Positions 1-6,014 of a stretch of DNA of 12,721 nt are shown piece after piece (within the stretch, counting starts at the first letter, position 1; every line of letters starts with the position of its first letter). This DNA is from Deltaproteobacteria bacterium (GTDB taxonomy: Bacteria; Desulfobacterota; Desulfobacteria; C00003060; C00003106), in contig JAFDAE010000032.1 in assembly GCA_019314005.1 (NCBI GenBank), forward strand, positions 1-12,721. The letters run 5' to 3'. The position numbers and the translations under genes are program-made. The notes below the pieces were generated by a model that did no database searches, was not told where the DNA came from, and saw nothing but the letters and a program-made list of their open reading frames with translations.

Positions 1-120
1 GCGGCTGTTGGCGATGAGGTAATCGTTAACGGGACACTCGGTGTGGACAAGGATTTTGGGCTTGGCTGTGCCTTTTCCTTGATTATTGAAGATGCTGCTG
101 TTACTAAGGTTAATGATTGA
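1..120 (+). CDS. C-terminal fragment of an unidentified protein
   Basis: Frame 1 is open from the window edge to a TGA at 118-120 and encodes the last 39 residues of a protein, ending in ...EDAAVTKVND. The visible stretch (VGDEVIVNGTLGVDKDFGLG, then CAFSLIIEDA) alternates short hydrophobic strands with glycine turns, which is compatible with the edge of a small beta-barrel such as an OB-fold. I do not recognise the family with certainty. The stop codon is embedded in the first unit of the 7-bp repeat array that follows, so the array starts within the coding sequence and may have altered its last codons. The gene is convergent with prmC, with 88 bp between the stops. The reading frame itself is fairly secure; the function is unknown. 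Confidence 0.6.
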   Translation, partial: AAVGDEVIVNGTLGVDKDFGLGCAFSLIIEDAAVTKVND

Positions 121-205
121 AGATTGAAGATTGATGATTGAAGATTGAAGATTGAAGGTTGATGATTGAAGATCGGAACTATTTTCTAATCGCCAATCTT
201 CAATC
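115..205. repeat. 7-bp tandem array (GATTGAA) with inverted arm
   Basis: Eight consecutive 7-bp units of GATTGAA, with variants GATTGAT and GGTTGAT, run from 115 to 170 and end in a partial GAT. A 10-bp segment GATTGAAGAT at 164-173 has its exact reverse complement ATCTTCAATC at 196-205, with 22 bases between, so the tail of the array can fold into a hairpin. The array fills the gap between the upstream convergent gene and the prmC stop. It may work as a bidirectional transcript end, but there is no clean T-tract, so this is only a possibility. Confidence 0.85.
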
Positions 206-208
206 CAC

Positions 209-1078
209 TTATGCAAGGGTTATCTGAACAACCCGATCATTTTTACCGTAGTCTTTTCGGCATACAAAGTCTTTATAGCATCCCAACTTTTTTGTTAGAG
301 CGGCTATTGCTGAGCGTTGATCATAGCCGATTTCGAGAAAAAATTTTCCCTTAGGGACTAAGTAGTCCGAGGCGGTCCGGATAAGGATACGGACAGCATC
401 CAGACCATCCTTGCCCCCATCGAGCGCATATCGGGGTTCGTATTGTGCGATTTCCGGAGAGAGTTCTTCGATCTGGTGAGTGGGAATATATGGAGGGTTG
501 GAGACTATGACGTCAAATCGTTTCTGTAGATTTTGCACCCCTTCAAACCAATCCCCCCGCAAAAAGGTAATCGCTTTTTCCAGGCCGTGAAGCTGCGCAT
601 TTTTTCGGGCCACTGTGAGGGCGGCTTCGGAACAGTCGACCGCATAGAAGCGATGTCCCGGACGTTCATGGGCCAAAGCGAGAATAATGGCCCCTGAGCC
701 GGTTCCCAGATCCAGAATATCACAATCTGCTCCTTCTGGTATGAAATCCAACGCGGCTTCGACCAGGCATTCCGTTTCCGGCCTTGGAATCAACACGTCC
801 GGAGTGACCATTAAATCAAGAGACCAAAATTCTTTCTTTTCTATAATGTAGGCAACCGGTTCGCGGAGAATACGTCGTTGTATCAGTGACTTAAAGGTCT
901 TAAGTTCCTGATCGCGAAGTGGTTTGTCATAGTTTGTGTAAAGCTCTATCCGTTTTAGGTGAAGTGCGTGGGCTAACAGCACTTCCGCATCGGTCCGAGG
1001 TTGGTCTATTCCATGGGATTCAAAATAGGTAGTGGTCCACTGAAGGGTCTTAATAATGGTCCATATTTCATCCACCAT
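209..1078 (-). CDS. prmC: Peptide chain release factor N5-glutamine methyltransferase PrmC
   Basis: PrmC (HemK) uses S-adenosylmethionine to methylate the glutamine of the GGQ loop in release factors RF1 and RF2, which speeds peptide release. The 289-residue protein has the family's two parts: an N-terminal helical substrate-binding domain (about 1-85) and a Rossmann-type methyltransferase domain. The SAM-binding loop DLGTGSG is at 123-129 and the diagnostic NPPY motif, which binds the target glutamine, is at 194-197. Length is normal for the family. It lies downstream of prfA on the same strand, a common pairing of enzyme and substrate gene. The ATG at 1076-1078 is chosen because the N-terminus aligns with the usual start (EIWTIIKTL...). 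Its Shine-Dalgarno is weak (ATGGAAAA about 8-9 bases upstream), since only 17 bases separate it from the inverted-repeat element at 1096-1219. Confidence 0.96.
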   Translation of the reverse strand: MVDEIWTIIKTLQWTTTYFESHGIDQPRTDAEVLLAHALHLKRIELYTNYDKPLRDQELKTFKSLIQRRILREPVAYIIEKKEFWSLDLMVTPDVLIPRPETECLVEAALDFIPEGADCDILDLGTGSGAIILALAHERPGHRFYAVDCSEAALTVARKNAQLHGLEKAITFLRGDWFEGVQNLQKRFDVIVSNPPYIPTHQIEELSPEIAQYEPRYALDGGKDGLDAVRILIRTASDYLVPKGKFFLEIGYDQRSAIAALTKKLGCYKDFVCRKDYGKNDRVVQITLA

Positions 1079-1095
1079 GAATATTTTCCATGTAG

Positions 1096-1219
1096 CAGTT
1101 CAGGGGGCAAGGGGAACCGCTTCTCTACGGCCTCCAATGCCTTTACCCGGCATGCGGGTTATCCTCGGTGGAAATGGCTGGATGCCTATGTTCAGCGGTT
1201 CCCCTTGCCCCCTGAACTG
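1096..1219. mobile_element. MITE-like element or giant hairpin between prfA and prmC
   Basis: Positions 1096-1120 and 1195-1219 are perfect 25-bp reverse complements; the left arm begins CAGTTCAGGGGG and ends GGGGAACCGC. The 74-base centre holds a smaller hairpin around 1146-1160 (ACCCG...CGGGT) and no coding potential that I would accept. The element starts at the base immediately after the prfA stop codon and ends 17 bases before the prmC start, so it fills the junction of the two genes. In the minus-strand transcript it would form a very stable, GC-rich stem. No convincing target-site duplication is visible. It is therefore either a short non-autonomous transposable element or a local structured RNA element; the sequence alone does not decide between them. 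Confidence 0.75.
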
Positions 1220-2290
1220 TCACTTTTCCATTTCGTTATGGATGGATTCTGCCTGATAATGGGTTATAAGGCTGTCGATGAGTTCTGTAAGATCCCCCTG
1301 CAGAACATTGTCCAGTTTATACAGGGTCAGACCTATACGGTGATCAGTGATGCGGCCCTGTGGAAAGTTGTAGGTCCGTATCCGTTCGCTTCGATCACCG
1401 GTTCCGACCTGAGTCTTTCGAGCTTCCGATATCTTGGCATCCTGTTCTTGCTGCGTTTTGTCCAATAGACGTGCCCGCAGGACCTTTAATGCCTTTGCCT
1501 TGTTTTTATGCTGTGATTTTTCATCCTGGCACGTAACAACCAGACCGGTAGGGATATGCGTGATCCGTACTGCCGAGTCAGTGGTGTTGACGCTTTGGCC
1601 TCCGGGGCCGGACGCGCGATAAACATCTACCTTTATCTCATTGGGATCTATGTTAATATCGACCTCTTCGGCTTCCGGGAGAATAGCGACTGTAATGGCA
1701 GAGGTATGTATCCGTCCCTGAGACTCGGTAACCGGCACCCGCTGGACCCGGTGTACTCCGCTTTCATACTTTAGGCGACTGTAAACGTCTTTGCCTGCGA
1801 TTAAGGCGATGATCTCTTTGAACCCGCCCACCCCGGTGATGTTTTGGCTCATGATTTCTACATTCCATCCCAGCTTTTCCGCATAAGCGCTGTACATCCT
1901 GAAAAGATCCGCCGCAAAGAGGCCGGCCTCATCGCCCCCGGTCCCTGCTCGAATTTCGAGTAAGATATTTTTTTCGTCGTTGGGGTCTTTGGGTAATAGT
2001 AGTATCGTTAACTCGTGTTCCAATTGTTCTCGGCGATCGTTCAGCGCATGTATTTCCTCACGAGCCATTTCCTTGATTTCCGGGTCAGGATCTTTAAGAA
2101 GGTCTTTGCTGTCCTGAAGGTCTTCTTGGGTCCTTTTGAATTCCCTATAGGCGGCCACTATCTTACTAAGGTTGGAGTGTTCTTTAGAATATTTTCTGTA
2201 GCTTTCCTGATTTTTTATAATTTCGGGATCGCTCAACAGGGTTTCGATCTCTTGAAACCGTTCTTCAACCCCGTCTAATTTTTGAAACAT
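1220..2290 (-). CDS. prfA: Peptide chain release factor 1
   Basis: RF1 recognises UAA and UAG stop codons in the ribosomal A site and triggers hydrolysis of peptidyl-tRNA. The 356-residue product has the N-terminal coiled PCRF domain (about 1-200) and the catalytic domain with GGQ at 230-232 in the context [13 protein letters not shown]. The stop-codon-reading tripeptide is PVT at 186-188 ([10 protein letters not shown]), the P-x-T type of RF1 rather than the SPF type of RF2, which fixes the identity. Its GGQ glutamine (Q232) is the expected substrate of the adjacent PrmC. The start ATG at 2288-2290 gives the standard N-terminus. The nearest purine-rich stretch (TAGGAG) is about 12 bases upstream, rather far, so initiation may be modest. 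The stop TGA directly abuts the 25-bp inverted repeat downstream. Confidence 0.97.
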   Translation of the reverse strand: MFQKLDGVEERFQEIETLLSDPEIIKNQESYRKYSKEHSNLSKIVAAYREFKRTQEDLQDSKDLLKDPDPEIKEMAREEIHALNDRREQLEHELTILLLPKDPNDEKNILLEIRAGTGGDEAGLFAADLFRMYSAYAEKLGWNVEIMSQNITGVGGFKEIIALIAGKDVYSRLKYESGVHRVQRVPVTESQGRIHTSAITVAILPEAEEVDINIDPNEIKVDVYRASGPGGQSVNTTDSAVRITHIPTGLVVTCQDEKSQHKNKAKALKVLRARLLDKTQQEQDAKISEARKTQVGTGDRSERIRTYNFPQGRITDHRIGLTLYKLDNVLQGDLTELIDSLITHYQAESIHNEMEK

Positions 2291-2644
2291 ATCGTATGGT
2301 GACTCCTATAGACTTTCAGAAAAATCTAATCTTTGAATATGGCACATGGCCTAAATAAATCCGAAATCCGAAATCCGAATATCGAAATTCGAAACAAATA
2401 CGAATGACCAAAATTCAAAATCCGAAACAATATGAATTGGAAGATTGTACTCTTTATGCGCAACGCATCCGGTACTGCATGAGGTTGAACAGCGTTTTTG
2501 ACATTTGATATTCGAATTTTGAATTTGTTGAGCGTTGACGCTTCACTTTGTGCCGGATTTCGTACTTCGAATTTCGAATTTAATTAAGCTGCGGATTTCG
2601 AAATTGAGTTTTCACTTTATCCCAAAAACTTTTCCTTTAAAAAA
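2291..2644. repeat. Intergenic region with 7-bp-period arrays and inverted counterparts
   Basis: This 354-base gap between DUF1385 and prfA has no credible gene. From 2359 to about 2393 it holds five units with a 7-bp period (ATCCGAA three times, then TATCGAA and ATTCGAA), with scattered relatives to about 2440. From 2504 to 2530 (TTCGAAT, TTTGAAT) and 2555 to 2582 (GGATTTC, GTACTTC, GAATTTC, GAATTTA) related units run in the opposite sense, with another copy near 2593, so the region can fold on itself. Between the two right-hand blocks, 2530-2553 is a 24-bp sequence that recurs with three differences at 11577-11600. Any promoter for prfA must lie here, but I could not identify a convincing one. 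Confidence 0.8.
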
Positions 2645-3589
2645 CTATACGGCTTCATTATGGATTTGAATCGCCCGGCTCAGCGCTGCTATGGCAATTT
2701 CCAATTGATCGTCTGAAGGTTCACGCGTAGTCAGCTTTTGCATCCAGATCCCCGGAAGCGTGATCATGCGCACCAAAGGATTGTTCATATTCTTGCCGCT
2801 GTATTTTATAAATTCATAGGCTATGCCCGCTATTGGAAACATCAACAGTATCTTGAAACTGATGTGTATCACCTGCGTTACAATCTTTGGCAGTGCTGTA
2901 AACATAGGCACAAAAGGGAAGAGAATCGCAAAAAAAACAATGCTTATTAAAAGAACGATCAAGATGAAGGCTGTGCCGCATCGAGGATGAAGCGTAGAGT
3001 GTTTTTTCGCGTTTTCAACGGTCAGTGACTCTCCAGCCTCATATGCATAAATAGATTTGTGTTCAGCTCCGTGATATTCAAATACGCGACGAATCTCTTT
3101 GGATAGAGAGATCAACCATATATAACCTATAAAAATTATAATCTTAATGATTCCATCAATAATATGAAACAAAACATCCTCAACCCCCAATCGGCTCCCA
3201 AACAATTGGGAAACAAGTCCGCTCAGGAGATGGGGGAGGGCTACAAACAAAAAAAGCGCCAACCCAAGCGCCAAGAAAATAGTAAAGAAAATAGACCACC
3301 CCCCGGGGGCATCTTCTTCTTCATCAAAGGCCTGACTCGCAGAAAATGTAAGTGCTTGTATACCGTTTATAAGTGCCTCAAAGATCGCTACTGAGCCTCG
3401 CAAAAAAGGCCACTTCAGGAAAGGGAGCTTCTCCGATATCGAACGCCATACATCTTCTTTGACGACAATGCTTCCATCGGGTTTGCGGACAGCTATGGTC
3501 ATAGATTTTGGCGCCCGCATCATCACACCTTCTATAACCGCCTGTCCTCCGACGTTGATTTTATTGGAGCTCTCTGTAAGTATTAGCAT
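2645..3589 (-). CDS. DUF1385 (YqhQ-type) integral membrane protein
   Basis: This 314-residue protein belongs to the DUF1385 family (Bacillus YqhQ), which is often annotated as a predicted metal-dependent membrane enzyme; its biochemical role is not established to my knowledge. The family signatures are clear: GGQAVIEGVMMR at 14-25, EYHGAEHKS at 171-179 and HPRCGTAF at 201-208. The His, Glu and Cys residues in the last two could form a metal site. Hydrophobic segments at about 98-127, 142-163, 207-230 and 244-263 predict several membrane helices. The ATG at 3587-3589 comes three bases after the rpmE stop, so translation is probably coupled; no strong Shine-Dalgarno is visible in the rpmE tail. 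Linkage to rpmE and prfA is typical of this family in several phyla, hence a suspected link to translation or its quality control (inference). Confidence 0.92.
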   Translation of the reverse strand: MLILTESSNKINVGGQAVIEGVMMRAPKSMTIAVRKPDGSIVVKEDVWRSISEKLPFLKWPFLRGSVAIFEALINGIQALTFSASQAFDEEEDAPGGWSIFFTIFLALGLALFLFVALPHLLSGLVSQLFGSRLGVEDVLFHIIDGIIKIIIFIGYIWLISLSKEIRRVFEYHGAEHKSIYAYEAGESLTVENAKKHSTLHPRCGTAFILIVLLISIVFFAILFPFVPMFTALPKIVTQVIHISFKILLMFPIAGIAYEFIKYSGKNMNNPLVRMITLPGIWMQKLTTREPSDDQLEIAIAALSRAIQIHNEAV

Positions 3590-3592
3590 GTA

Positions 3593-3814
3593 TTAGGTTT
3601 TATACATCTTGTCCTGAAACTTGGCATATTTTCTTTTAAAACGTTCTATGCGGCCGGCAGTATCCACTAACTTTTGTTGTCCAGTGAAAAAGGGGTGGCA
3701 CTTAGAGCAGATTTCGACTCGAATGTCTTTTTGAGTCGATCCAGTCTCAAAAACCGCGCCGCAGGCGCATGTAACCTTTGTTTGGTAATATTTAGGGTGA
3801 ATCTCTGTTTTCAT
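3593..3814 (-). CDS. rpmE: 50S ribosomal protein L31 (zinc-binding form)
   Basis: This 73-residue protein is bacterial L31, a component of the large subunit at the bridge to the small subunit. The N-terminus [10 protein letters not shown] is characteristic. Cysteines C16 and C18 (CAC) and C36 and C39 (CSKC) form the zinc ribbon of the C+ type, which distinguishes it from the zinc-independent paralogue made under zinc starvation. The start at 3812-3814 is preferred over an upstream in-frame ATG at 3833-3835 because an AGGAGG at 3822-3827 lies seven bases before it and because L31 proteins begin here. It is the first gene of the rpmE-DUF1385-prfA-prmC group; the following gene starts three bases after its stop. 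Confidence 0.97.
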   Translation of the reverse strand: MKTEIHPKYYQTKVTCACGAVFETGSTQKDIRVEICSKCHPFFTGQQKLVDTAGRIERFKRKYAKFQDKMYKT

Positions 3815-3875
3815 GAAAGAACCTCCTGATATCAATAAAGCTTATTTTTTCTCTGAGATATTAGTCCCAAAACCT

Positions 3876-3904
3876 ATTATATTTAATTCAAACCAATCAA
3901 AAAA
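3876..3904 (-). promoter_or_regulatory. Candidate housekeeping promoter of rpmE
   Basis: On the minus strand a perfect TATAAT (plus-strand 3876-3881) lies about 60 bases upstream of the rpmE start. The region 17 bases before it is T-rich (TTTTTT) and a poor match to TTGACA, so the -35 is weak. The predicted transcript would begin near 3869 and have a leader of about 55 bases. This is the best promoter match in the 3815-3925 interval. Confidence 0.45.
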
Positions 3905-3925
3905 TCAACTAATAAATTGATATTA

Positions 3926-4084
3926 CCTAAGTTGAGCGATTTTTGGGGAAGATATGTGCTGAGATCTTGATGCAGCAAGGTTTGCGAAAACCGCAGGCAT
4001 ACCCGTGGATATGTCGAGGATTTTTGCGAACCGTTGATGCGCAAGAGATCGGTGCAGATCGAGTCAAAAATCGCTCAACTTAGG
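3926..4084. mobile_element. MITE-like palindromic element with 20-bp terminal inverted repeats
   Basis: The ends are perfect 20-bp inverted repeats: CCTAAGTTGAGCGATTTTTG at 3926-3945 and its reverse complement at 4065-4084. The dinucleotide TA lies directly outside both ends (3924-3925 and 4085-4086), as expected for elements of the IS630/Tc1-mariner type that duplicate TA. The interior is also an imperfect palindrome: the arms around GAGATCTTG...GGTTTGCGAAAA and TTTTTGCGAACC...GAGATC pair roughly, with an apex near CATACCCGTGGATATG. There is no coding capacity. Outside the TA, 15-bp near-direct repeats TAATAAATTGATATT (3910-3924) and TAATAAGTTGATATT (4087-4101) differ at one base. I infer a non-autonomous transposable element; an alternative is a structured RNA or regulatory palindrome. 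Confidence 0.75.
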
Positions 4085-4219
4085 TATAATAAGTTGATAT
4101 TTGAACGCCCCTTGTAACAGTCTGTTGTTTAGAAAATCGGTTCGAGTTGGCACAAAACGGTTATTATAATATCTTGTTGTAAATTTAAGATGTTAAGCCG
4201 ATTGATAACAACGTTTCAC

Positions 4220-4247
4220 TCAAGCTGACGGCATTTTTTTCCGATAA
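4220..4247 (+). promoter_or_regulatory. Candidate sigma-28 (FliA) flagellar promoter for flaG
   Basis: The segment reads TCAAG (4220-4224), a 15-base spacer, then TCCGATAA (4240-4247). This resembles the sigma-28 pattern TAAAG or TCAAG, a spacer of about 14 bases, and GCCGATAA, with one mismatch in the -10 element and a spacer one base longer than usual. It lies about 165 bases upstream of flaG, a late flagellar gene, which fits the function. A TATAAT at 4261-4266 follows, but lacks a good -35 partner. Confidence 0.5.
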
Positions 4248-4411
4248 TAAATGTAACAGGTATAATTTTTCGTCCGGCAAGTTGAGCGAAGTGAAATCCC
4301 GTCGCCGGGGAAAGGCAAAAATATTAAGTAGTGATACCCAAATTTTTGGATATGAAAAGATAATACTTGAAAAAAGATAGCAGTAAATATAAACGAAAGG
4401 GGTGATATATA
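4248..4411 (+). other. flaG leader region
   Basis: This stretch would be the 5' leader of flaG if the upstream promoter is used. It contains a possible hairpin with arms CCGGC (4274-4278) and GCCGG (4304-4308), enclosing the motif TGAGCGAAGTGAA (4283-4295) that also recurs at 12554-12566 as TGAGCGAAGCGAA. I could not match it to a known riboswitch class; in particular it lacks a recognisable cyclic-di-GMP aptamer core. A strong Shine-Dalgarno, AAAGGGGTG, lies at 4397-4405 just before the flaG start. Confidence 0.35.
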
Positions 4412-4774
4412 ATGTTGATAGAATCTATCGGTGGTTCAAAAAATTCACAAGTTGTGCCAGTAGATACTAATACTCAGCCGGAGAAGTCGGAATCTCAGAA
4501 AGAGACTACGAAAACGGAAGAGCCGATTGTCAAGGAGCAGCAGGAGACAGCAGAGATTACCCAAGAGATGCTGGATATGGTTGGAGAAAACTTCAAGCTG
4601 ATTCATGAGGTAGACCTGCGGTTTTCAATCCACGAAGCTACCGGTCGTACTCTTGTAAAAGTAGTTAGTAGTGAGACTGGTGAGATGGTGCGAGAAATTC
4701 CTCCGGAGCAGATGCTTGATCTTGCGGCAAAGATTGACGAGATGATGGGGATCCTATTTGACCAGAAGGTCTGA
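4412..4774 (+). CDS. flaG: FlaG family flagellar protein
   Basis: The 120-residue product matches the FlaG family, cytoplasmic or filament-associated proteins that affect flagellar filament length or assembly in several polar-flagellated bacteria. Residues about 1-48 are a hydrophilic, low-complexity tail rich in Glu, Lys, Thr and Gln, which is usual for the family. Residues about 50-117 form the conserved FlaG domain, with LRFSIHEATGRTLVKVVSSETGEMVREIPPEQMLDLAAKIDEMMGILFDQKV. The ATG at 4412 follows the AAAGGGGTG ribosome site at good spacing. The gene is likely driven by the sigma-28-like site at 4220-4247 and is co-transcribed with the response regulator that starts three bases after its stop. 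No fliC, fliD or fliS neighbour is present in this window, so this is an isolated flagellar unit. Confidence 0.93.
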   Translation: MLIESIGGSKNSQVVPVDTNTQPEKSESQKETTKTEEPIVKEQQETAEITQEMLDMVGENFKLIHEVDLRFSIHEATGRTLVKVVSSETGEMVREIPPEQMLDLAAKIDEMMGILFDQKV

Positions 4775-4777
4775 GGC

Positions 4778-5479
4778 ATGAAAGAAATAAATGGTGATGC
4801 CATAATGATCTTGATCGTAGATGACGACAGATCTGTGGCAGAGGTATTAAGGGACCAAATAGCCCGAGAAAATATCGTTGTAGAAGTGTGCAGCAATGGC
4901 GCCGAAGCAACGGACACAATGAACAAACAGACCTTTGACCTGGTTATTACCGATCTTATGATGCCTAAGATAGGCGGGATAGGAGTGCTGCGCCATGCTA
5001 AAACGATCAATCCTGATGTTATTGTTATCATTATAACGGGCTATGCTTCTCTGGAAACGGCTATCGAGGCTATCAGAGAGGGGGCATACGATTATATCAG
5101 GAAACCTTTTAAACTCCAGGAGCTGAAGATTGTAGTCAACAACGCCATTGACACGATAAGGTTGCTTCGGGAAAATAAAAAGCTCTTGAAAGAGCTTGAA
5201 GATGTTTATCACCAATTGATGGTAATCAAAAAAGACCGGGAGACAGCACCCCGCGCCACTCCTGAAGCAGATGATAAGGAGGGAAACAGCCTCGCCTTTT
5301 ATCCCCCCAATACCCCGGTTCCACATTATATGCAAAAATCAGGAGTAGGTGGAAGAAGCTATTTTGACGAATTACAAAGGCTTTCCGAGCTGAAACAAAA
5401 TGGCCTCTTAACCAACAGCGAATTTAAAACCTTCAAAGAATATCTATTAAAGAATATTAAGGATCTTACTTCTTTTTAG
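4778..5479 (+). CDS. Single-domain-type response regulator with SHOCT-like C-terminus
   Basis: The 233-residue protein begins with a CheY-like receiver domain (about 10-130). It shows the acidic cluster D15-D17, phospho-acceptor D59 (LVITDLMMP), the switch threonine T87 (IIITGYAS) and lysine K109 (IRKPF), so it should be phosphorylatable. The NtrC-like sequence ends without a AAA+ or DNA-binding domain. Instead a coiled-coil linker (about 118-142) and a disordered stretch lead to residues about 194-225, DELQRLSELKQNGLLTNSEFKTFKEYLL, which resembles the SHOCT oligomerisation motif. Output is probably protein-protein interaction. The ATG at 4778 is three bases after flaG; a second ATG at 4805 would give the usual MILIVDDD start and neither has a strong ribosome site. 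The 3' end overlaps the convergent phasin-like gene by 14 bp. The cognate kinase is not in this window. Confidence 0.9.
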   Translation: MKEINGDAIMILIVDDDRSVAEVLRDQIARENIVVEVCSNGAEATDTMNKQTFDLVITDLMMPKIGGIGVLRHAKTINPDVIVIIITGYASLETAIEAIREGAYDYIRKPFKLQELKIVVNNAIDTIRLLRENKKLLKELEDVYHQLMVIKKDRETAPRATPEADDKEGNSLAFYPPNTPVPHYMQKSGVGGRSYFDELQRLSELKQNGLLTNSEFKTFKEYLLKNIKDLTSF

Positions 5480-5771
5480 TTCGTATCTCATCTTCCAGCT
5501 TTTTGATCCGCTTTGTCAATTTGGTCATATCCTCTCTCGTAGCGATGCTCAGATTCTTCGTTATCTTCTTTACGGTTTTTTCTATAAGGGATTCAAGGTC
5601 TTTTTTGGCGGTTTGTGATCTCTTCAAGAAATCGGTTATCAATTTTTTTCCTTCTTTTTCGGAAAGCTTGCTTTTTTTCGCGATGTCATTTGCCAGTTCT
5701 TCAATCTTATCTTTGGTCATTGCCGCCATTCCCACACCGGCCATAAGAGTCTTTTTTCTGAGATCGAGCAT
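5466..5771 (-). CDS. Phasin-like small coiled-coil protein
   Basis: This 101-residue protein is almost entirely helical and highly charged. It has a short N-terminal segment (MLDLRKKTLMAGVGMAAMTKDKIEEL), a central amphipathic helix and a C-terminal heptad-like helix (TREDMTKLTKRIKKLEDEIRTKKK). The pattern 'LSIATREDMTKLTKRIKKLE' matches small proteins annotated as polyhydroxyalkanoate granule-associated or PhaF-like phasins, which are common in Desulfobacterota. Whether it binds polyester granules here is unknown, since no PHA synthase is in the window. The start at 5769-5771 has an excellent AGGAGG five bases upstream. The gene is read against the response regulator, and its stop lies inside that gene. 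Confidence 0.75.
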   Translation of the reverse strand: MLDLRKKTLMAGVGMAAMTKDKIEELANDIAKKSKLSEKEGKKLITDFLKRSQTAKKDLESLIEKTVKKITKNLSIATREDMTKLTKRIKKLEDEIRTKKK

Positions 5772-5809
5772 GATGCCCTCCTTTTGGTTGATGAGGATTT
5801 TTTACGTCA

Positions 5810-5843
5810 CCGCAAAGGGCGCAAATCTTTAACGCCTTTGCGG
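5810..5843 (-). other. Hairpin in the phasin-like gene leader
   Basis: CCGCAAAGG at 5810-5818 and CCTTTGCGG at 5835-5843 are exact inverted repeats; with one bulged base the stem extends to about 11 bp (GGCG/CGCC). On the minus strand it would lie about 40 bases upstream of the phasin-like start. The left arm is part of a short 9-bp-period CGCAAAG-type repeat. It may be a regulatory or stabilising leader structure, or just repeat debris. The rest of the interval 5772-6014 shows no gene; it must hold divergent promoters for the phasin-like gene and holB, which I could not place confidently. Confidence 0.5.
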
Positions 5844-6014
5844 CGAATTATTATTTTTTATCTTACCAAAATTCGCTGTACTACACAAAGAAAAAACTCG
5901 TTATGCCGACGTTTCATTCGTGGGAGATAAAAGCGGAAAATATTCTACAACGGATTCCTTGCAAGATGAGCGGTATTCTGCTAAAAAGTGACAGGTGAAG
6001 GTGGATAACTTTTG

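Noticed and set aside
115..173. CRISPR-like array
   Set aside because: Units are contiguous 7-mers without spacers of the required length.
1001..1468. A 155-codon plus-strand open frame across the prmC/prfA junction
   Set aside because: It is antisense to two certain genes and runs through the perfect inverted repeat; no motif or ribosome site supports it.
4145..4165. Possible sigma-54 site (TGGCAC) upstream of flaG
   Set aside because: The downstream -12 element with GC is missing at the required spacing.
4261..4320. Possible cyclic-di-GMP riboswitch in the flaG leader
   Set aside because: Only short GC hairpin arms and GGCAAA-like words are present; the conserved aptamer core is not recognisable.
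4847..5335. A 162-codon minus-strand open frame opposite the response regulator
   Set aside because: It is a shadow of a receiver domain with all catalytic residues intact on the other strand.
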